Below, one piece after another: positions 15,329 through 23,991 of a stretch of DNA of 41,669 nucleotides. A program made the translations under genes and the position numbers. The DNA is taken from the IMG/VR virus record IMGVR_UViG_3300042507_003861, positions 1-41,669 of that record; one strand, written 5' to 3'. Source of the DNA: a virus. Under the pieces are notes generated by a model, which ran no database searches, had not been told where the DNA came from, and worked only from the letters and a program-made list of their open reading frames with translations. Position 1 is the stretch's first letter. The number at the start of each line of letters is the position of its first letter.

Positions 15329-17014
15329 ATGGCAGAGCAAGCGTCCGAGCATCAACTTATTCAGCACAAGTATGGAATTCGTTCACCGGTCAAGATTCCT
15401 GACCTAGAACTTGAGCTTTACGCATTCCGAAACCGACTCCAGCCGAACGAGGGCGGCTTAGGCACTTTCGACCATTTTGTTAACGCCACCAAGATGCTCT
15501 GGCCCAAGATGAGCTGGAACCCGTGGCTGGAGGCTCAGGTCGAAAGTCTCTGCGAACATGACTACGTTGGCTGGGCGGGATGCGGCGCGAGCGGAAAGAC
15601 TTTTGGGGCAACACTTTTCGCGACAGTCTGGTGGCTGTCTAACCCCGCAAAATCAACCGTCGTTCTTACGTCCACGACGGCAAAAATGATCCGCAAGCGT
15701 ATGTGGGCCAATCTTCAGGATCTTGTTCGGAAATCGCGCGGATTCCCCGGTAATATGGTCGATTCGAAGATGGCGTTACAGGCTATCAAAGGCGACGACC
15801 GGCATTCGATTTCAGCTATTGCCGTCGCCGAAGGCAACACTTCGAAGGCGGTGGCCAACATCCAGGGTATTCACGCCGAGCGAGTGATGGTCATCATCGA
15901 CGAAGCGACGGATACGCCCGAAGCAGCGTTTGAGGCTTGTACCAACCTTTCCAAAGGTTGCCGCGAGTTTAAGATGTTGGTCATCGGTAATCCGGCATCG
16001 AAGTACGACCCACACGGTCGATTCTGCACACCGGCAAAAGGTTGGCGCAGCGTAACGATTGAAGATCAGCATTGGCTGACCGAACGCGGCATGTGCCGAC
16101 GATTCGACGGTATGAAGTCGCCCAACATCAGCGAAGGGCGAACGAAGTACCCATACCTTATAACGCATGATCAGGTGTTATCCGCTATGCGACATGAGGG
16201 TGAGCAAAGCCCTACGTTCTGGAAGTACACGCGCGGATTCTGGAGTCCTGACGGCATGGTCAAGACGGTGTTGTCTGAATCACTGATCGAGACGCACACA
16301 CCTACAAGAAAGTTGGTGTTTACTACGAATATTCAGTCGGTAGCCGGTCTTGACCCAGGATTTGGCGGCGACAGATGCGTTCTCCGCTTTGCCAAGGTTG
16401 GCACTGCTAACGATAAAATTAGCATACTTTTTGGCGATGTGGTTCAGATATCCCCAAACGCTCAGCTAACGGAACCGGTTCACTACCAGATAGCCAACCG
16501 CGTCAAAGAGGAGTGCGGCAAGCGGGGCGTGTCGCCCGACAAGTTCGCTCTCGATTCAAGCGGTGAAGGTGGCGGTCTTGCGGACATTCTGACTCGCGAA
16601 TGGGGTATTGTTCATCGCGTTGAGTTCGGCGGCTCTCCATCGGCCATTCCGGTCAGCGACGAGGATAGTCGGCCATGCAATGAGGCTTACGACCGCAAAG
16701 TGACGGAACTTTGGTTCTCGATGCGTAAATGGGTTGTCGAGGAGCGAGTTGGTGGAATGGACATCGAGACGCTGCAAGAGTTCTGCGCGCGCATGTTCGA
16801 CGATTCCAAGCGGAAGATATCCGTCGAATCGAAGACTGTGATGAAGCAGCGAACCGGCAAATCGCCTGACTTGGCCGACGCAGCTACAGTCTTGCTTGAT
16901 CTAGTCCGCAAAACTGCTGTCCTCGAACCGCGAGCAACCAGAATGGATAAAGTCTGGGAAAAGCTCGTTCGGGATGCCGATTCAATCTATCACGACGAAT
17001 CAATCGAAGAATGA
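15329..17014 (+). CDS. terL: Terminase large subunit (packaging ATPase and nuclease)
   Basis: This 561-residue protein carries the ATPase motifs of TerL: Walker A GCGASGKT near residues 84-91 and Walker B VMVIIDEATD near 186-195. The RNase H-like nuclease follows, with AGLDPGFGGD near 340, ALDSSGEGGG near 407 and SPDLADAATVLL near 512. It pumps DNA into the prohead through the portal and cuts concatemers. The ATG at 15329 has CAAGG at good spacing; upstream in-frame codons overlap the divergent gene. The putative small subunit is 14.5 kb away on the other strand, which is unusual. Confidence 0.93.
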   Translation: MAEQASEHQLIQHKYGIRSPVKIPDLELELYAFRNRLQPNEGGLGTFDHFVNATKMLWPKMSWNPWLEAQVESLCEHDYVGWAGCGASGKTFGATLFATVWWLSNPAKSTVVLTSTTAKMIRKRMWANLQDLVRKSRGFPGNMVDSKMALQAIKGDDRHSISAIAVAEGNTSKAVANIQGIHAERVMVIIDEATDTPEAAFEACTNLSKGCREFKMLVIGNPASKYDPHGRFCTPAKGWRSVTIEDQHWLTERGMCRRFDGMKSPNISEGRTKYPYLITHDQVLSAMRHEGEQSPTFWKYTRGFWSPDGMVKTVLSESLIETHTPTRKLVFTTNIQSVAGLDPGFGGDRCVLRFAKVGTANDKISILFGDVVQISPNAQLTEPVHYQIANRVKEECGKRGVSPDKFALDSSGEGGGLADILTREWGIVHRVEFGGSPSAIPVSDEDSRPCNEAYDRKVTELWFSMRKWVVEERVGGMDIETLQEFCARMFDDSKRKISVESKTVMKQRTGKSPDLADAATVLLDLVRKTAVLEPRATRMDKVWEKLVRDADSIYHDESIEE

Positions 17015-17640
17015 GCAAGGTTACTGGATACAAGGTTCTCAACGAACACATGGTCATCCCCGGCGGATGGCATTACCGAGTTCCTGAGACTGGCATTGAA
17101 ATCATGGGCGGATCATGGCCGCAGCTCCATGAGTTCGTCCGCAACCATTACACGGCGAACGCCATCGCCACACCAAGCAACCTGGACACTTTAATCACCG
17201 AATATGCGTGTCGTAACGGTGCAGATTGCGCTTACAACGAGGTTGAGCTTCCGAAACCCGAAGGTCGAAAGTCACTCCAGATCGGAGATGTCATCCGATT
17301 CAGCATGAGTTTGCTTCATGGACTGACCGTCGGCGGCGGAAAAGTCGATCAAGCGGAGGCAAATCGACGCGCAAGCATCTGTTCAGGATGCCGTTTCAAC
17401 CGGAAGCCGCTCGGATGCACTGGATGTAATGCTCGCGTTCTAAAAGACGCCGTAAAAACCTTCTCGCAGCACGGAAATACGCCGTATGATGAGCAGGTTC
17501 AGAGCTGTGAATTTTGTGGTTGCTTTATCAGAAGCATGGTGTGGTTTCCCATTGAAACACTCCATAAATTTACCGACGCTACAGAGAACGAAAACCTTCC
17601 GGCTCACTGCTGGAAAAAACGACCATGTACGGAAACCTAG
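17011..17640 (+). CDS. Cys-rich zinc-binding-type protein between terminase and portal, 209 residues
   Basis: It starts in an ATGA overlap with terL and ends 16 bases inside the portal gene. The N-terminal half has a GGWHYRVPETGIEI strand region. The C-terminal half has several metal-site-like clusters: CSGCRFNRKPLGCTGC, then CEFCGC and HCWKKRPC. The VDQAEANRRASICSGC stretch and the late VWFPIE...LPAHCW pattern resemble a conserved phage family found beside portal genes, which I know only as uncharacterised. Two zinc knuckles are likely. A role in portal assembly or packaging is inference from position. Confidence 0.65.
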   Translation: MSKVTGYKVLNEHMVIPGGWHYRVPETGIEIMGGSWPQLHEFVRNHYTANAIATPSNLDTLITEYACRNGADCAYNEVELPKPEGRKSLQIGDVIRFSMSLLHGLTVGGGKVDQAEANRRASICSGCRFNRKPLGCTGCNARVLKDAVKTFSQHGNTPYDEQVQSCEFCGCFIRSMVWFPIETLHKFTDATENENLPAHCWKKRPCTET

Positions 17641-19874
17641 CCCAACTGCCGCTTGAAACCATCAACGAAAACGGCAAAGCGCCTGAAACGCGCATAGCCG
17701 ATGCGGCATCAGCTCGCGAAATTTTCCAGAAGCTGATCATGGCCGATCAGTTGCGGAACGTGACGCGCGCCAAGTTGCGCGGTCTTGTTGATGGCAATCC
17801 TCCGTACAATCCTGCGGAACTGCGTCGTAACAACCAAGCGTTCCGAACCAATGTGAACTTCCGTGAATCGGAAGCGTTCCTCACGTTGGCCATGTCTGCC
17901 TTCTACGATGTGTTCGCCGAGGTTCCGACTTACGCCAACATTCGCACCGCTTACGGCAACGACATGGATAAGCGGGAGGAATGGTCGAAGATCATTACCG
18001 AGGAATTCGACCGTCTCCAGAAGATGGACAAAGACTTCGACTACCTCATGCAGCTCTCGCAGCGCGAGATGGTTCTCATTGGAGATGGCCCGTTGATTTT
18101 CGAAGACAGCACCGATTGGCGGTGTAAGGCCATCATGGCAACGGATCTTCTCGTTCCAGATGGAACCAAGTCGAACGTCAGCGACTGGAAAGTGGCTGCT
18201 GTTCGAACCCGCATGGGTGTCGATGATCTTTTCGAGAAGATTCAAGACGAGGAAGCCGCTCGCGCCGCCGGTTGGAACGTGGATTACGTTCGCCAGCGTA
18301 TTCGCGCTGCGATGCCAGAACCGTATCGCTCTGGCGTCCAATACGATTGGGAGTTCTTTCAGCGTCAGCTTCGCTCAAACGACATCACATTCTCGGCTCG
18401 CTCCGAGGTGGTCTTGATGTGCCACATCTTCTACAAGGAGTTCGATGGTCAGATCAGTCATGTCATCATCGATGAGCGTGACAGCGAGGACTTCATGTAC
18501 AAGAAGCTGCGACGCTTCAGCCGGTGGGAACAGGTCATCCATCCGATGTACTACGACCGTGGCGATGGCGAGCATCACGGCGTCAAAGGCTTGGGCATCA
18601 AGATGCTCCAGGCGATGGAACTGAAGAATCGTCTGCGTTGCTCGATGGTTGATAGTGCATTCGCTCGCACCCAGATTCTCTTCCGCCCTCTCAACCCGAA
18701 CGCTCTGAGCAAGACGAGCGTCGTTCAGCAAGGACCGTATGCCATTCTCCCGCCCGACTACGAAGTCATTCAGCAAAACATTGCTGGCGTTCTGGACGCT
18801 CCTATGGCGGTCAACGCGGACCTTGAGAATGTTCTTCAAGGCAACCTCTCTCAGTATCGCCAATCGCTCAACAAGCCGTCGGGCAATCCTCGTACTGCCA
18901 CCGAAGTCCAAGCCATCGTGGCACAGCAGTCAGCAATCGGTAAGACGCAGTTGAGCCGGTATTACAACCAGTTGGATTCTTTCTTTGAGGAACGGTACAA
19001 CCGCGCCTCAAACCCCAACCTGAACCCGATTACCAAGTCGGACAAAGACGCCATTGAATTCCAACGTCGATGCAAGGAGCGTGGTGTTCCTGTTCAGGCG
19101 ATGATAGACATCGATTACGTTGAGGCGACTCGCACGGTCGGCCAAGGTTCTCAATTCGCGAAGCAGCAGCTTCTCGGGACTTTGCTCGGGCTTTCCGGTT
19201 CTCTTCCCGAAGGCGGAAAAGTCAACCTGCTCAAGGACTACATCGCCGCTCAGGTTGGCCAACAAATGGTTGATCGTTATTTGCCGACTCAGATGCAGTC
19301 TGCTCGCATTCAAGATCAGGCCGCTCTTGCCGTGCTGGAGCATTCCTCGCTGCGCCAAGGCAACATGGCAATCGTCACCGATACGCAGAACCACATCGTT
19401 CACATCGACACGCATCTTGCTGCCGCGAACGAGGCTGCTGCATCGCTTCAACAGGGTGGAAATCCGCAGGAGATTGTCCTCTTCCTCCAAGGCATCGGTC
19501 AGCACGTTCAGCAGCACTTGCAGCGCCTGTCCACCGATCCTTCACGCCGTCCGCAGGTCGAGGCTTACACGCAGCAGCTCCAGATGCTTAGCCAGACCAT
19601 CGAGCAGCTTGGCCAGTTGATTCAGGAACAGGCTCAGGCAATGGCGCAGCAACAGCAGGCAATGGCGATTCAGCAGGGCGTCGATCCGAAGACCGCCGTT
19701 CTCAACGCTGAAATTCAGGCAAAAATCGCTCGCCAGAATGCCGAGGTTATGGCCAACATTCAGCGTCAGAACACGAAGGCGATGGCAGATCTGTCACGCC
19801 GGAATGCGAAGACAACCGCTGATATTCAGCGAGCGAATGCAACTGCCGAGTCCAACTTGGCGCGTCAGGGATGA
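17625..19874 (+). CDS. Portal (head-to-tail connector) protein, gp8-like
   Basis: This 749-residue protein has the size and content of large podovirus portals. The N-terminal wing has RDNV-type helices, the middle has the WEQVIHPMYYDRGDGEHHG and GLGIKMLQAMELKNRLRCSM segments typical of portal stems, and there is a PSGNPRTATEVQA stretch before the crown region. The last quarter is a long Gln/Ala coiled coil ending in five 11-residue repeats. Twelve copies would form the packaging channel. The gene follows terL and the Cys-rich gene in one operon. The stop overlaps the glycosyltransferase start by four bases. Confidence 0.85.
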   Translation: MYGNLAQLPLETINENGKAPETRIADAASAREIFQKLIMADQLRNVTRAKLRGLVDGNPPYNPAELRRNNQAFRTNVNFRESEAFLTLAMSAFYDVFAEVPTYANIRTAYGNDMDKREEWSKIITEEFDRLQKMDKDFDYLMQLSQREMVLIGDGPLIFEDSTDWRCKAIMATDLLVPDGTKSNVSDWKVAAVRTRMGVDDLFEKIQDEEAARAAGWNVDYVRQRIRAAMPEPYRSGVQYDWEFFQRQLRSNDITFSARSEVVLMCHIFYKEFDGQISHVIIDERDSEDFMYKKLRRFSRWEQVIHPMYYDRGDGEHHGVKGLGIKMLQAMELKNRLRCSMVDSAFARTQILFRPLNPNALSKTSVVQQGPYAILPPDYEVIQQNIAGVLDAPMAVNADLENVLQGNLSQYRQSLNKPSGNPRTATEVQAIVAQQSAIGKTQLSRYYNQLDSFFEERYNRASNPNLNPITKSDKDAIEFQRRCKERGVPVQAMIDIDYVEATRTVGQGSQFAKQQLLGTLLGLSGSLPEGGKVNLLKDYIAAQVGQQMVDRYLPTQMQSARIQDQAALAVLEHSSLRQGNMAIVTDTQNHIVHIDTHLAAANEAAASLQQGGNPQEIVLFLQGIGQHVQQHLQRLSTDPSRRPQVEAYTQQLQMLSQTIEQLGQLIQEQAQAMAQQQQAMAIQQGVDPKTAVLNAEIQAKIARQNAEVMANIQRQNTKAMADLSRRNAKTTADIQRANATAESNLARQG
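19707..19871 (+). repeat. Five tandem 33-bp coding repeats (11-residue coiled-coil repeats of the portal)
   Basis: The last 55 portal residues split evenly into five 11-residue units: AEIQAKIARQN, AEVMANIQRQN, TKAMADLSRRN, AKTTADIQRAN, ATAESNLARQG. The shared pattern is A-x(4)-A/S-x-I/L-x-R-x-N/G with aliphatic positions every 3-4-4 residues. That is the signature of a right-handed hendecad coiled coil. Recurring cgtcagaa and cgccagaa segments at unit ends point to internal duplication. Confidence 0.8.
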
Positions 19875-20602
19875 AAAACATACACTTCGTTCACGGTCTT
19901 CACGACGACGGATTCAACATCTGCGAACGCATCGCAATCGCTTCAGCATGGATGAACAATCCTGACTGGAGCGTTTTTCTTTGGACTCCACAAGAGCCTA
20001 CCGGCGAGCAGTGGGAAAAGCTCAAATCGAAGGTTCCGGTTCGCTTGATGCCAATCGGAAATCCGAAAACATGGAACGGTAACAACATCCCGCAGCATCA
20101 GCATCGCGCAGACCTGATTCGGCACACCGTTCTGTACGCAATGGGCGGCGTCTACGCTGACACGGACACCATCACGGTTGCTCCGTTTCCAGAAGACTGG
20201 CTAAACCATGACACTGTAATCGGTCGTGAATTCTGCGGGGACGAGCCGACCATTGGCCTTTGCAACGCAATCATGTTCTCGCAGATGCACAGCCGGTTCC
20301 AATGGAAGTGGCTTCAGAAGTGGCAGGAGTTTGACGGGGGAGGGTGGAACGAGATTTCTGTCCAGTATCCGTGGAAACTGCACAAAGAAAATCCGGGGTT
20401 AGCCAAGGCTGTTGATTTTGAAATGCTTGGGTTCATGCATTGCGGCTCACATAGGTATTGGGATGGAATCCACTCTCTGGATGGCTGTTCCATTGCCCAC
20501 TTGTGGCGCACCTACCATGACCAAAAAATGCGCGCACTTACCGAGAATGAAATTTTAAAACGCGAAAACACCTACTGCCTGCATGCTTCAAAATATCTTT
20601 GA
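19871..20602 (+). CDS. Glycosyltransferase with DXD motif (GT32-like)
   Basis: This 243-residue protein matches the sugar-binding DXD glycosyltransferase family (Gly_transf_sug). It has IPQHQHRADLIRHTVLYAMG followed by GVYADTDT (DTD at residues 97-99), the metal and nucleotide-sugar site. Before it there is a Rossmann-like start (MKNIHFVHGL). Members transfer hexoses to lipopolysaccharide or glycan acceptors. The gene starts in an ATGA overlap with the portal stop, so the head and sugar genes are one transcript. Donor and acceptor cannot be told. Confidence 0.85.
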   Translation: MKNIHFVHGLHDDGFNICERIAIASAWMNNPDWSVFLWTPQEPTGEQWEKLKSKVPVRLMPIGNPKTWNGNNIPQHQHRADLIRHTVLYAMGGVYADTDTITVAPFPEDWLNHDTVIGREFCGDEPTIGLCNAIMFSQMHSRFQWKWLQKWQEFDGGGWNEISVQYPWKLHKENPGLAKAVDFEMLGFMHCGSHRYWDGIHSLDGCSIAHLWRTYHDQKMRALTENEILKRENTYCLHASKYL

Positions 20603-21149
20603 CCGAATCTACCTGACTGACGAATGGAACGGCGGTTCCGGTCCTGGCTCGCATCCGTCAAATACCGCAAAATACGTCAAGTTTCTCAACTCGTTCATCC
20701 GAGAAAACAAGATCAAGTCGATCTTGGATGTCGGCTGCGGAGACTGGCAGTTGATGTCGATGATTGATCTGTCTGGGGTTCGCTACAAGGGCATCGATGT
20801 CAGTCCGGTTGCGACGGCATTCGCGAAATCAAAAGCTCCGCTTGGAACCGACATCAGCGCCGATAGCATCGAAGACATTCAAGAATCGTTCGACCTCGTT
20901 CACATCAAGGATGTCTTGCAGCATCTTGAGTTTTCAGAGTGCCGAAGGATTCTCGAAATCATCTCCACTCGTCACAAGTCGGCATTGATCGTAAACGAAC
21001 ATCCCGGTGCATCGAACGACATTCAAAACGGTCAGTTCAGGCCGCTGAGCATTACTGCAGAGCCTTTGTGTTGGCCACGGTCCACGGTCATCAAGGTGTT
21101 CACGAATCCTCTTTTCAGAAAGTCAGTCACCTATATCCACCCAAAATGA
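20583..21149 (+). CDS. SAM-dependent methyltransferase, class I, 188 residues
   Basis: Motif I is present as SILDVGCGDWQ (residues about 46-56), followed by an acidic strand end YKGIDVSP (motif II) and FDLVHIKDVLQHL (motif IV-like). These bind S-adenosylmethionine in a seven-strand Rossmann fold. The NPPY-type DNA adenine motif is absent, so the substrate is more likely a small molecule, glycan or protein. The gene overlaps the glycosyltransferase end by 20 bases. The acceptor is inferred to be a sugar from its neighbours. Confidence 0.8.
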   Translation: MLQNIFDRIYLTDEWNGGSGPGSHPSNTAKYVKFLNSFIRENKIKSILDVGCGDWQLMSMIDLSGVRYKGIDVSPVATAFAKSKAPLGTDISADSIEDIQESFDLVHIKDVLQHLEFSECRRILEIISTRHKSALIVNEHPGASNDIQNGQFRPLSITAEPLCWPRSTVIKVFTNPLFRKSVTYIHPK

Positions 21150-21769
21150 GCAGCCAATACGATGCGCTTAGAAATTTTGTCGCCGACCAATTTCCAAAAA
21201 TGGGCGGCTGGTGCGATTCTGAAAAAGGCTTCGAGATTGGAAAACTTGTCATCGACAACAAGCCACAGCGAATTGCTGAGATAGGCGTCTTCGAAGGCAA
21301 GTCAACGCTCGCACTAGCCTACGCCTGTAAGCTGAACGGAAGTGGCACGGTTTACGCCATTGACTCTTGGAAGAAAGAGGACTGCATCGACGACGAAAAT
21401 GCAGCCAATCAAGAATGGTGGGCGACGCTTGATTTGGACGGCCATTACGAGGCTTTCGTTCGCCACTGTGTCCGTGCAGAAGTTGTTCGCCATATCCAAT
21501 TCTGCCGCATGTCGTCTTGGGATGCGTCGCGATTCCTGCCCGACATGGACATGGTTCACATCGACGCCAATCACGCCGAATGGCCGTCTACGAGCGATGT
21601 CGTCAACTGGCTTCCGAAGCTCAAGGTTGGCGGTTACATCGTGATGGACGATGTGAATTGGGAATCGACGCAGACTGCGATTCGATTTGTGGAAAAATAC
21701 TGCACCCTGATTCAGCGGTATGACCTCAAAGAAAGCGTATTTTCAATTTATCAAAAGACCAAAAAATGA
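21146..21769 (+). CDS. SAM-dependent methyltransferase, Methyltransf_24 type, 207 residues
   Basis: The ATG at 21146 overlaps the previous stop (ATGA). The SAM fold is seen as IAEIGVFEGKSTLALAYA (near residue 43), TVYAIDSWKKED (motif II) and MDMVHIDANHAEWPSTSDVV, where the strand-end acidic DANH is typical of Methyltransf_24 and cephalosporin-hydroxylase-like enzymes. GGYIVMDDVNW follows. Such genes often sit in glycan clusters and methylate sugars. It is a different family from the methyltransferase just upstream, so the cassette has two distinct methylation steps. Confidence 0.8.
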   Translation: MSSQYDALRNFVADQFPKMGGWCDSEKGFEIGKLVIDNKPQRIAEIGVFEGKSTLALAYACKLNGSGTVYAIDSWKKEDCIDDENAANQEWWATLDLDGHYEAFVRHCVRAEVVRHIQFCRMSSWDASRFLPDMDMVHIDANHAEWPSTSDVVNWLPKLKVGGYIVMDDVNWESTQTAIRFVEKYCTLIQRYDLKESVFSIYQKTKK

Positions 21770-22365
21770 TTCCAATTGTCATCACCCAGCGCGGCTCTAA
21801 ACGCATCGATTTTGTAAAAGAAAGCCTCAAGAAAGCTGGAATTGAAAAGTTCAAGTTTTTCCACGGTCTGAACGGTGCAAAGTCTGGGCTTAAGGCAACG
21901 ATTCCGTACACCGAAGATGATCCGATAAATCCCTGCTACATCTGCGCCAAGCACATCGGATGCACCATGTCGCACATCATGCTCTGGAGTGCGCTTGAGA
22001 TGTCCGAAGGTGAGAACTACTGGTTGGTTCTTGAGGACGACGTTGTTTTCCGAGATGGGTGGAAAGAGGCAATCGAGCTTGCGCTGAAGGAGGCTCCAAA
22101 AGATTGGGACATGATTTTTGCCGGATCATGCTGCTCCGCCGGTCGTGTTGAGGAAAAAGTTGGCCACAACTTGTATCGCTGCCATCCGCTTTGCACTCAC
22201 GCCTATCTTGTTCGACGGAAAGCGCTGAAGCCACTTCTTGAAACTACTGTCGAAATTTCGGCGCACATTGATTTGCTTATCTACTTCAAAACGAGGCATC
22301 TTTTGAACTCTTACTCCATCCTCCCAAGGGTGGCCGACCAGTTCGAAACTGAGATTCCAGATTGA
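21766..22365 (+). CDS. Glycosyltransferase family 25 (LPS-type)
   Basis: This 199-residue protein shows the GT25 pattern: an N-terminal MIPIVITQRGSKRIDFVKES, then GCTMSHIMLWSALE and the metal-site YWLVLEDDVVF with EDD at residues 90-92. A later CTHAYLVRRKALKPL block matches the GT25 GxxAYxI...A region. Family enzymes add galactose or glucose to LPS or proteins. It overlaps the methyltransferase stop by four bases, in the same transcript as the portal and scaffold genes. The acceptor is unknown. Confidence 0.85.
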   Translation: MIPIVITQRGSKRIDFVKESLKKAGIEKFKFFHGLNGAKSGLKATIPYTEDDPINPCYICAKHIGCTMSHIMLWSALEMSEGENYWLVLEDDVVFRDGWKEAIELALKEAPKDWDMIFAGSCCSAGRVEEKVGHNLYRCHPLCTHAYLVRRKALKPLLETTVEISAHIDLLIYFKTRHLLNSYSILPRVADQFETEIPD

Positions 22366-22379
22366 TTGGCGAATTCAAA

Positions 22380-23723
22380 ATGAAAGACATCATCCGAGAG
22401 CTGTCTCTTAAAGCACTCAAGCGATTCGCAAATGGCGGTGATGGCCAAGCGGATCTTCTGAATGAAATTGAGGATCTTAAAACGACGCTTGAGATTCGAA
22501 CCAAAGAACATGAGGAGCATTTGACCGAGGTCCGCGAGGAGCGCGATCATTGGCTTGCTCTCTACGATGAAATCAAATTCGCAGCAGAATTCCTAATGAG
22601 CTACGCAAAAAATGACGTTCCCAAGTTGGCCGAACAGGTTGACTGGGAGGTGGGCAAAATTGTCCTGCCTGAAGAAACTGGAACCTATTACTTCAATCCT
22701 GCAATCGTTCAGGAGCCTGATGGTAAGATCATGCTTTTCGCCCGTCGCTGCCGTAACAAGCGCGAGAAGGACGAAGACGTTTACGTCGAAAAGAATGACA
22801 TTGTTATTTTCGAACTCAGCCAGAATCTGCGAGCTACCAAGAAGGCCCTGGCAACGCTGATTTCTCATTATCCGAACGAGCAATTTGAAGACCCGCGCGT
22901 CGTAAAGTTTGGCGACAAGTACGGACTTAGCTGCTGCACGTTCGTCCCATTCAAGTCGTACGCGCACCAAGGGATGTTCCTGCTCGATAAGCAGTTCCTA
23001 AACGTCGGTCGTTTCGATCCGATCTACGGAAACAACTACGCGCAGGCAATGATCAACGATGGCCATGAGAAGAACTGGCTCTACTTCGTCCACGACAACG
23101 CGCCACATATGGTGTATTCGGCCAATCCTCATGTCATAGTGCGCCTTAATGGGCGTCTTGAGAAGGAAGCTGAATACGTCACCGACGAGTTCAACCCTCT
23201 TTGGAAGTTTGGTGAAGTTCGAGGAGGCTCAAATCCAATCTACGTTGACGGTCTGTACTGGACCTTCTTTCACAGCTCCTTGCCGTGGATAAACAAGAAG
23301 CGTCGCTACTACATGGGCGCATACGCATTCGAGGCAAAGCCTCCATTTCGCATCGCTCGGATGACGACTTTGCCGATCCTGACCGGAACAAATCAGCAAG
23401 ACTGGTGGCCGGGGCTTCCGGCGGTCGTCTTCCCGTGTGGTGCATTCTACGACAGTGCAAAGAATCAATTCGTCGTGTCTTACGGCATCAACGATGTTGA
23501 TTGCGGCTACATCAAGCTGCCTCTCGTTGACATGCTTGAGATTGCGAAGGTCATTCGACCGAAGCGCGATGTCGTTAATAAGGAGAACCCAGTCAAACTC
23601 GACGAGGTTCTCGATCCGATTCCCCAAAGGCACAAACTGAAACGAAACAAGAAAACAAAGTATGATCAACTGGCTAAGAGGCTCGAAGAAGGAGAATCCG
23701 AAGAACCTGCTGGAGCTGCCTGA
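22380..23723 (+). CDS. GH130-like beta-propeller glycosidase/phosphorylase-type protein with coiled-coil N-terminus
   Basis: With the ATG at 22380 it has 447 residues; a TTG at 22362, overlapping the previous stop, is an alternative. Residues about 20-65 form a Glu/Lys/Leu coiled coil. The rest has the blade pattern of five-bladed propellers of the GH43/GH130 group: YFNPAIVQEPDGKIMLFARR, QFEDPRVVKFGDKYGLSCCT, RGGSNPIYVDGLYWTFFHSS and FVVSYGINDVDCGY. Family enzymes cleave or phosphorolyse mannosides. It could instead be a sugar-binding propeller. It closes the sugar cassette and its end overlaps the next gene by 62 bases. Confidence 0.65.
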   Translation: MKDIIRELSLKALKRFANGGDGQADLLNEIEDLKTTLEIRTKEHEEHLTEVREERDHWLALYDEIKFAAEFLMSYAKNDVPKLAEQVDWEVGKIVLPEETGTYYFNPAIVQEPDGKIMLFARRCRNKREKDEDVYVEKNDIVIFELSQNLRATKKALATLISHYPNEQFEDPRVVKFGDKYGLSCCTFVPFKSYAHQGMFLLDKQFLNVGRFDPIYGNNYAQAMINDGHEKNWLYFVHDNAPHMVYSANPHVIVRLNGRLEKEAEYVTDEFNPLWKFGEVRGGSNPIYVDGLYWTFFHSSLPWINKKRRYYMGAYAFEAKPPFRIARMTTLPILTGTNQQDWWPGLPAVVFPCGAFYDSAKNQFVVSYGINDVDCGYIKLPLVDMLEIAKVIRPKRDVVNKENPVKLDEVLDPIPQRHKLKRNKKTKYDQLAKRLEEGESEEPAGAA

Positions 23724-23985
23724 CATCAACCTGTCCGACTGGCAGACCGATGGCCAACAGGCTGAACTCGCTCAAATCCTGAGCATGCCCGTCCTTCGCA
23801 TGGCATTACGCATCGTTGCCGAATCAATGCCGGTTCCAATGCCGTCACATGGCAGTAAGGAATCGGACATTATTTTCGCTGCCGGTGTAACCGCTGGCTA
23901 CGCGCATTGTCTTGAAAACCTTCGTAAATTGGCGGTAATTGAAACAGCGAAAGAACCAGAAGCGACATTCGATAAGCAATACTAA
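23662..23985 (+). CDS. Conserved-looking 107-residue protein before the scaffold gene
   Basis: It starts within the last 62 bases of the propeller gene. The protein has a basic N-terminus, a LLELPDINLSDWQTDGQ segment and a helical C-terminus (AAGVTAGYAHCLENLRKLAV). Similar short proteins lie between portal and scaffold genes in podoviruses, and this one probably belongs to that ancestral module rather than the sugar cassette. No function is known. An A-rich leader, not a Shine-Dalgarno, precedes the ATG. Confidence 0.6.
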   Translation: MINWLRGSKKENPKNLLELPDINLSDWQTDGQQAELAQILSMPVLRMALRIVAESMPVPMPSHGSKESDIIFAAGVTAGYAHCLENLRKLAVIETAKEPEATFDKQY

Positions 23986-23991
23986 CAAATT

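Noticed and set aside
18375-18911. Minus-strand frames of 170-210 codons inside the portal gene
   Set aside because: Shadows produced by the codon use of the portal gene; no family features and no operon context.
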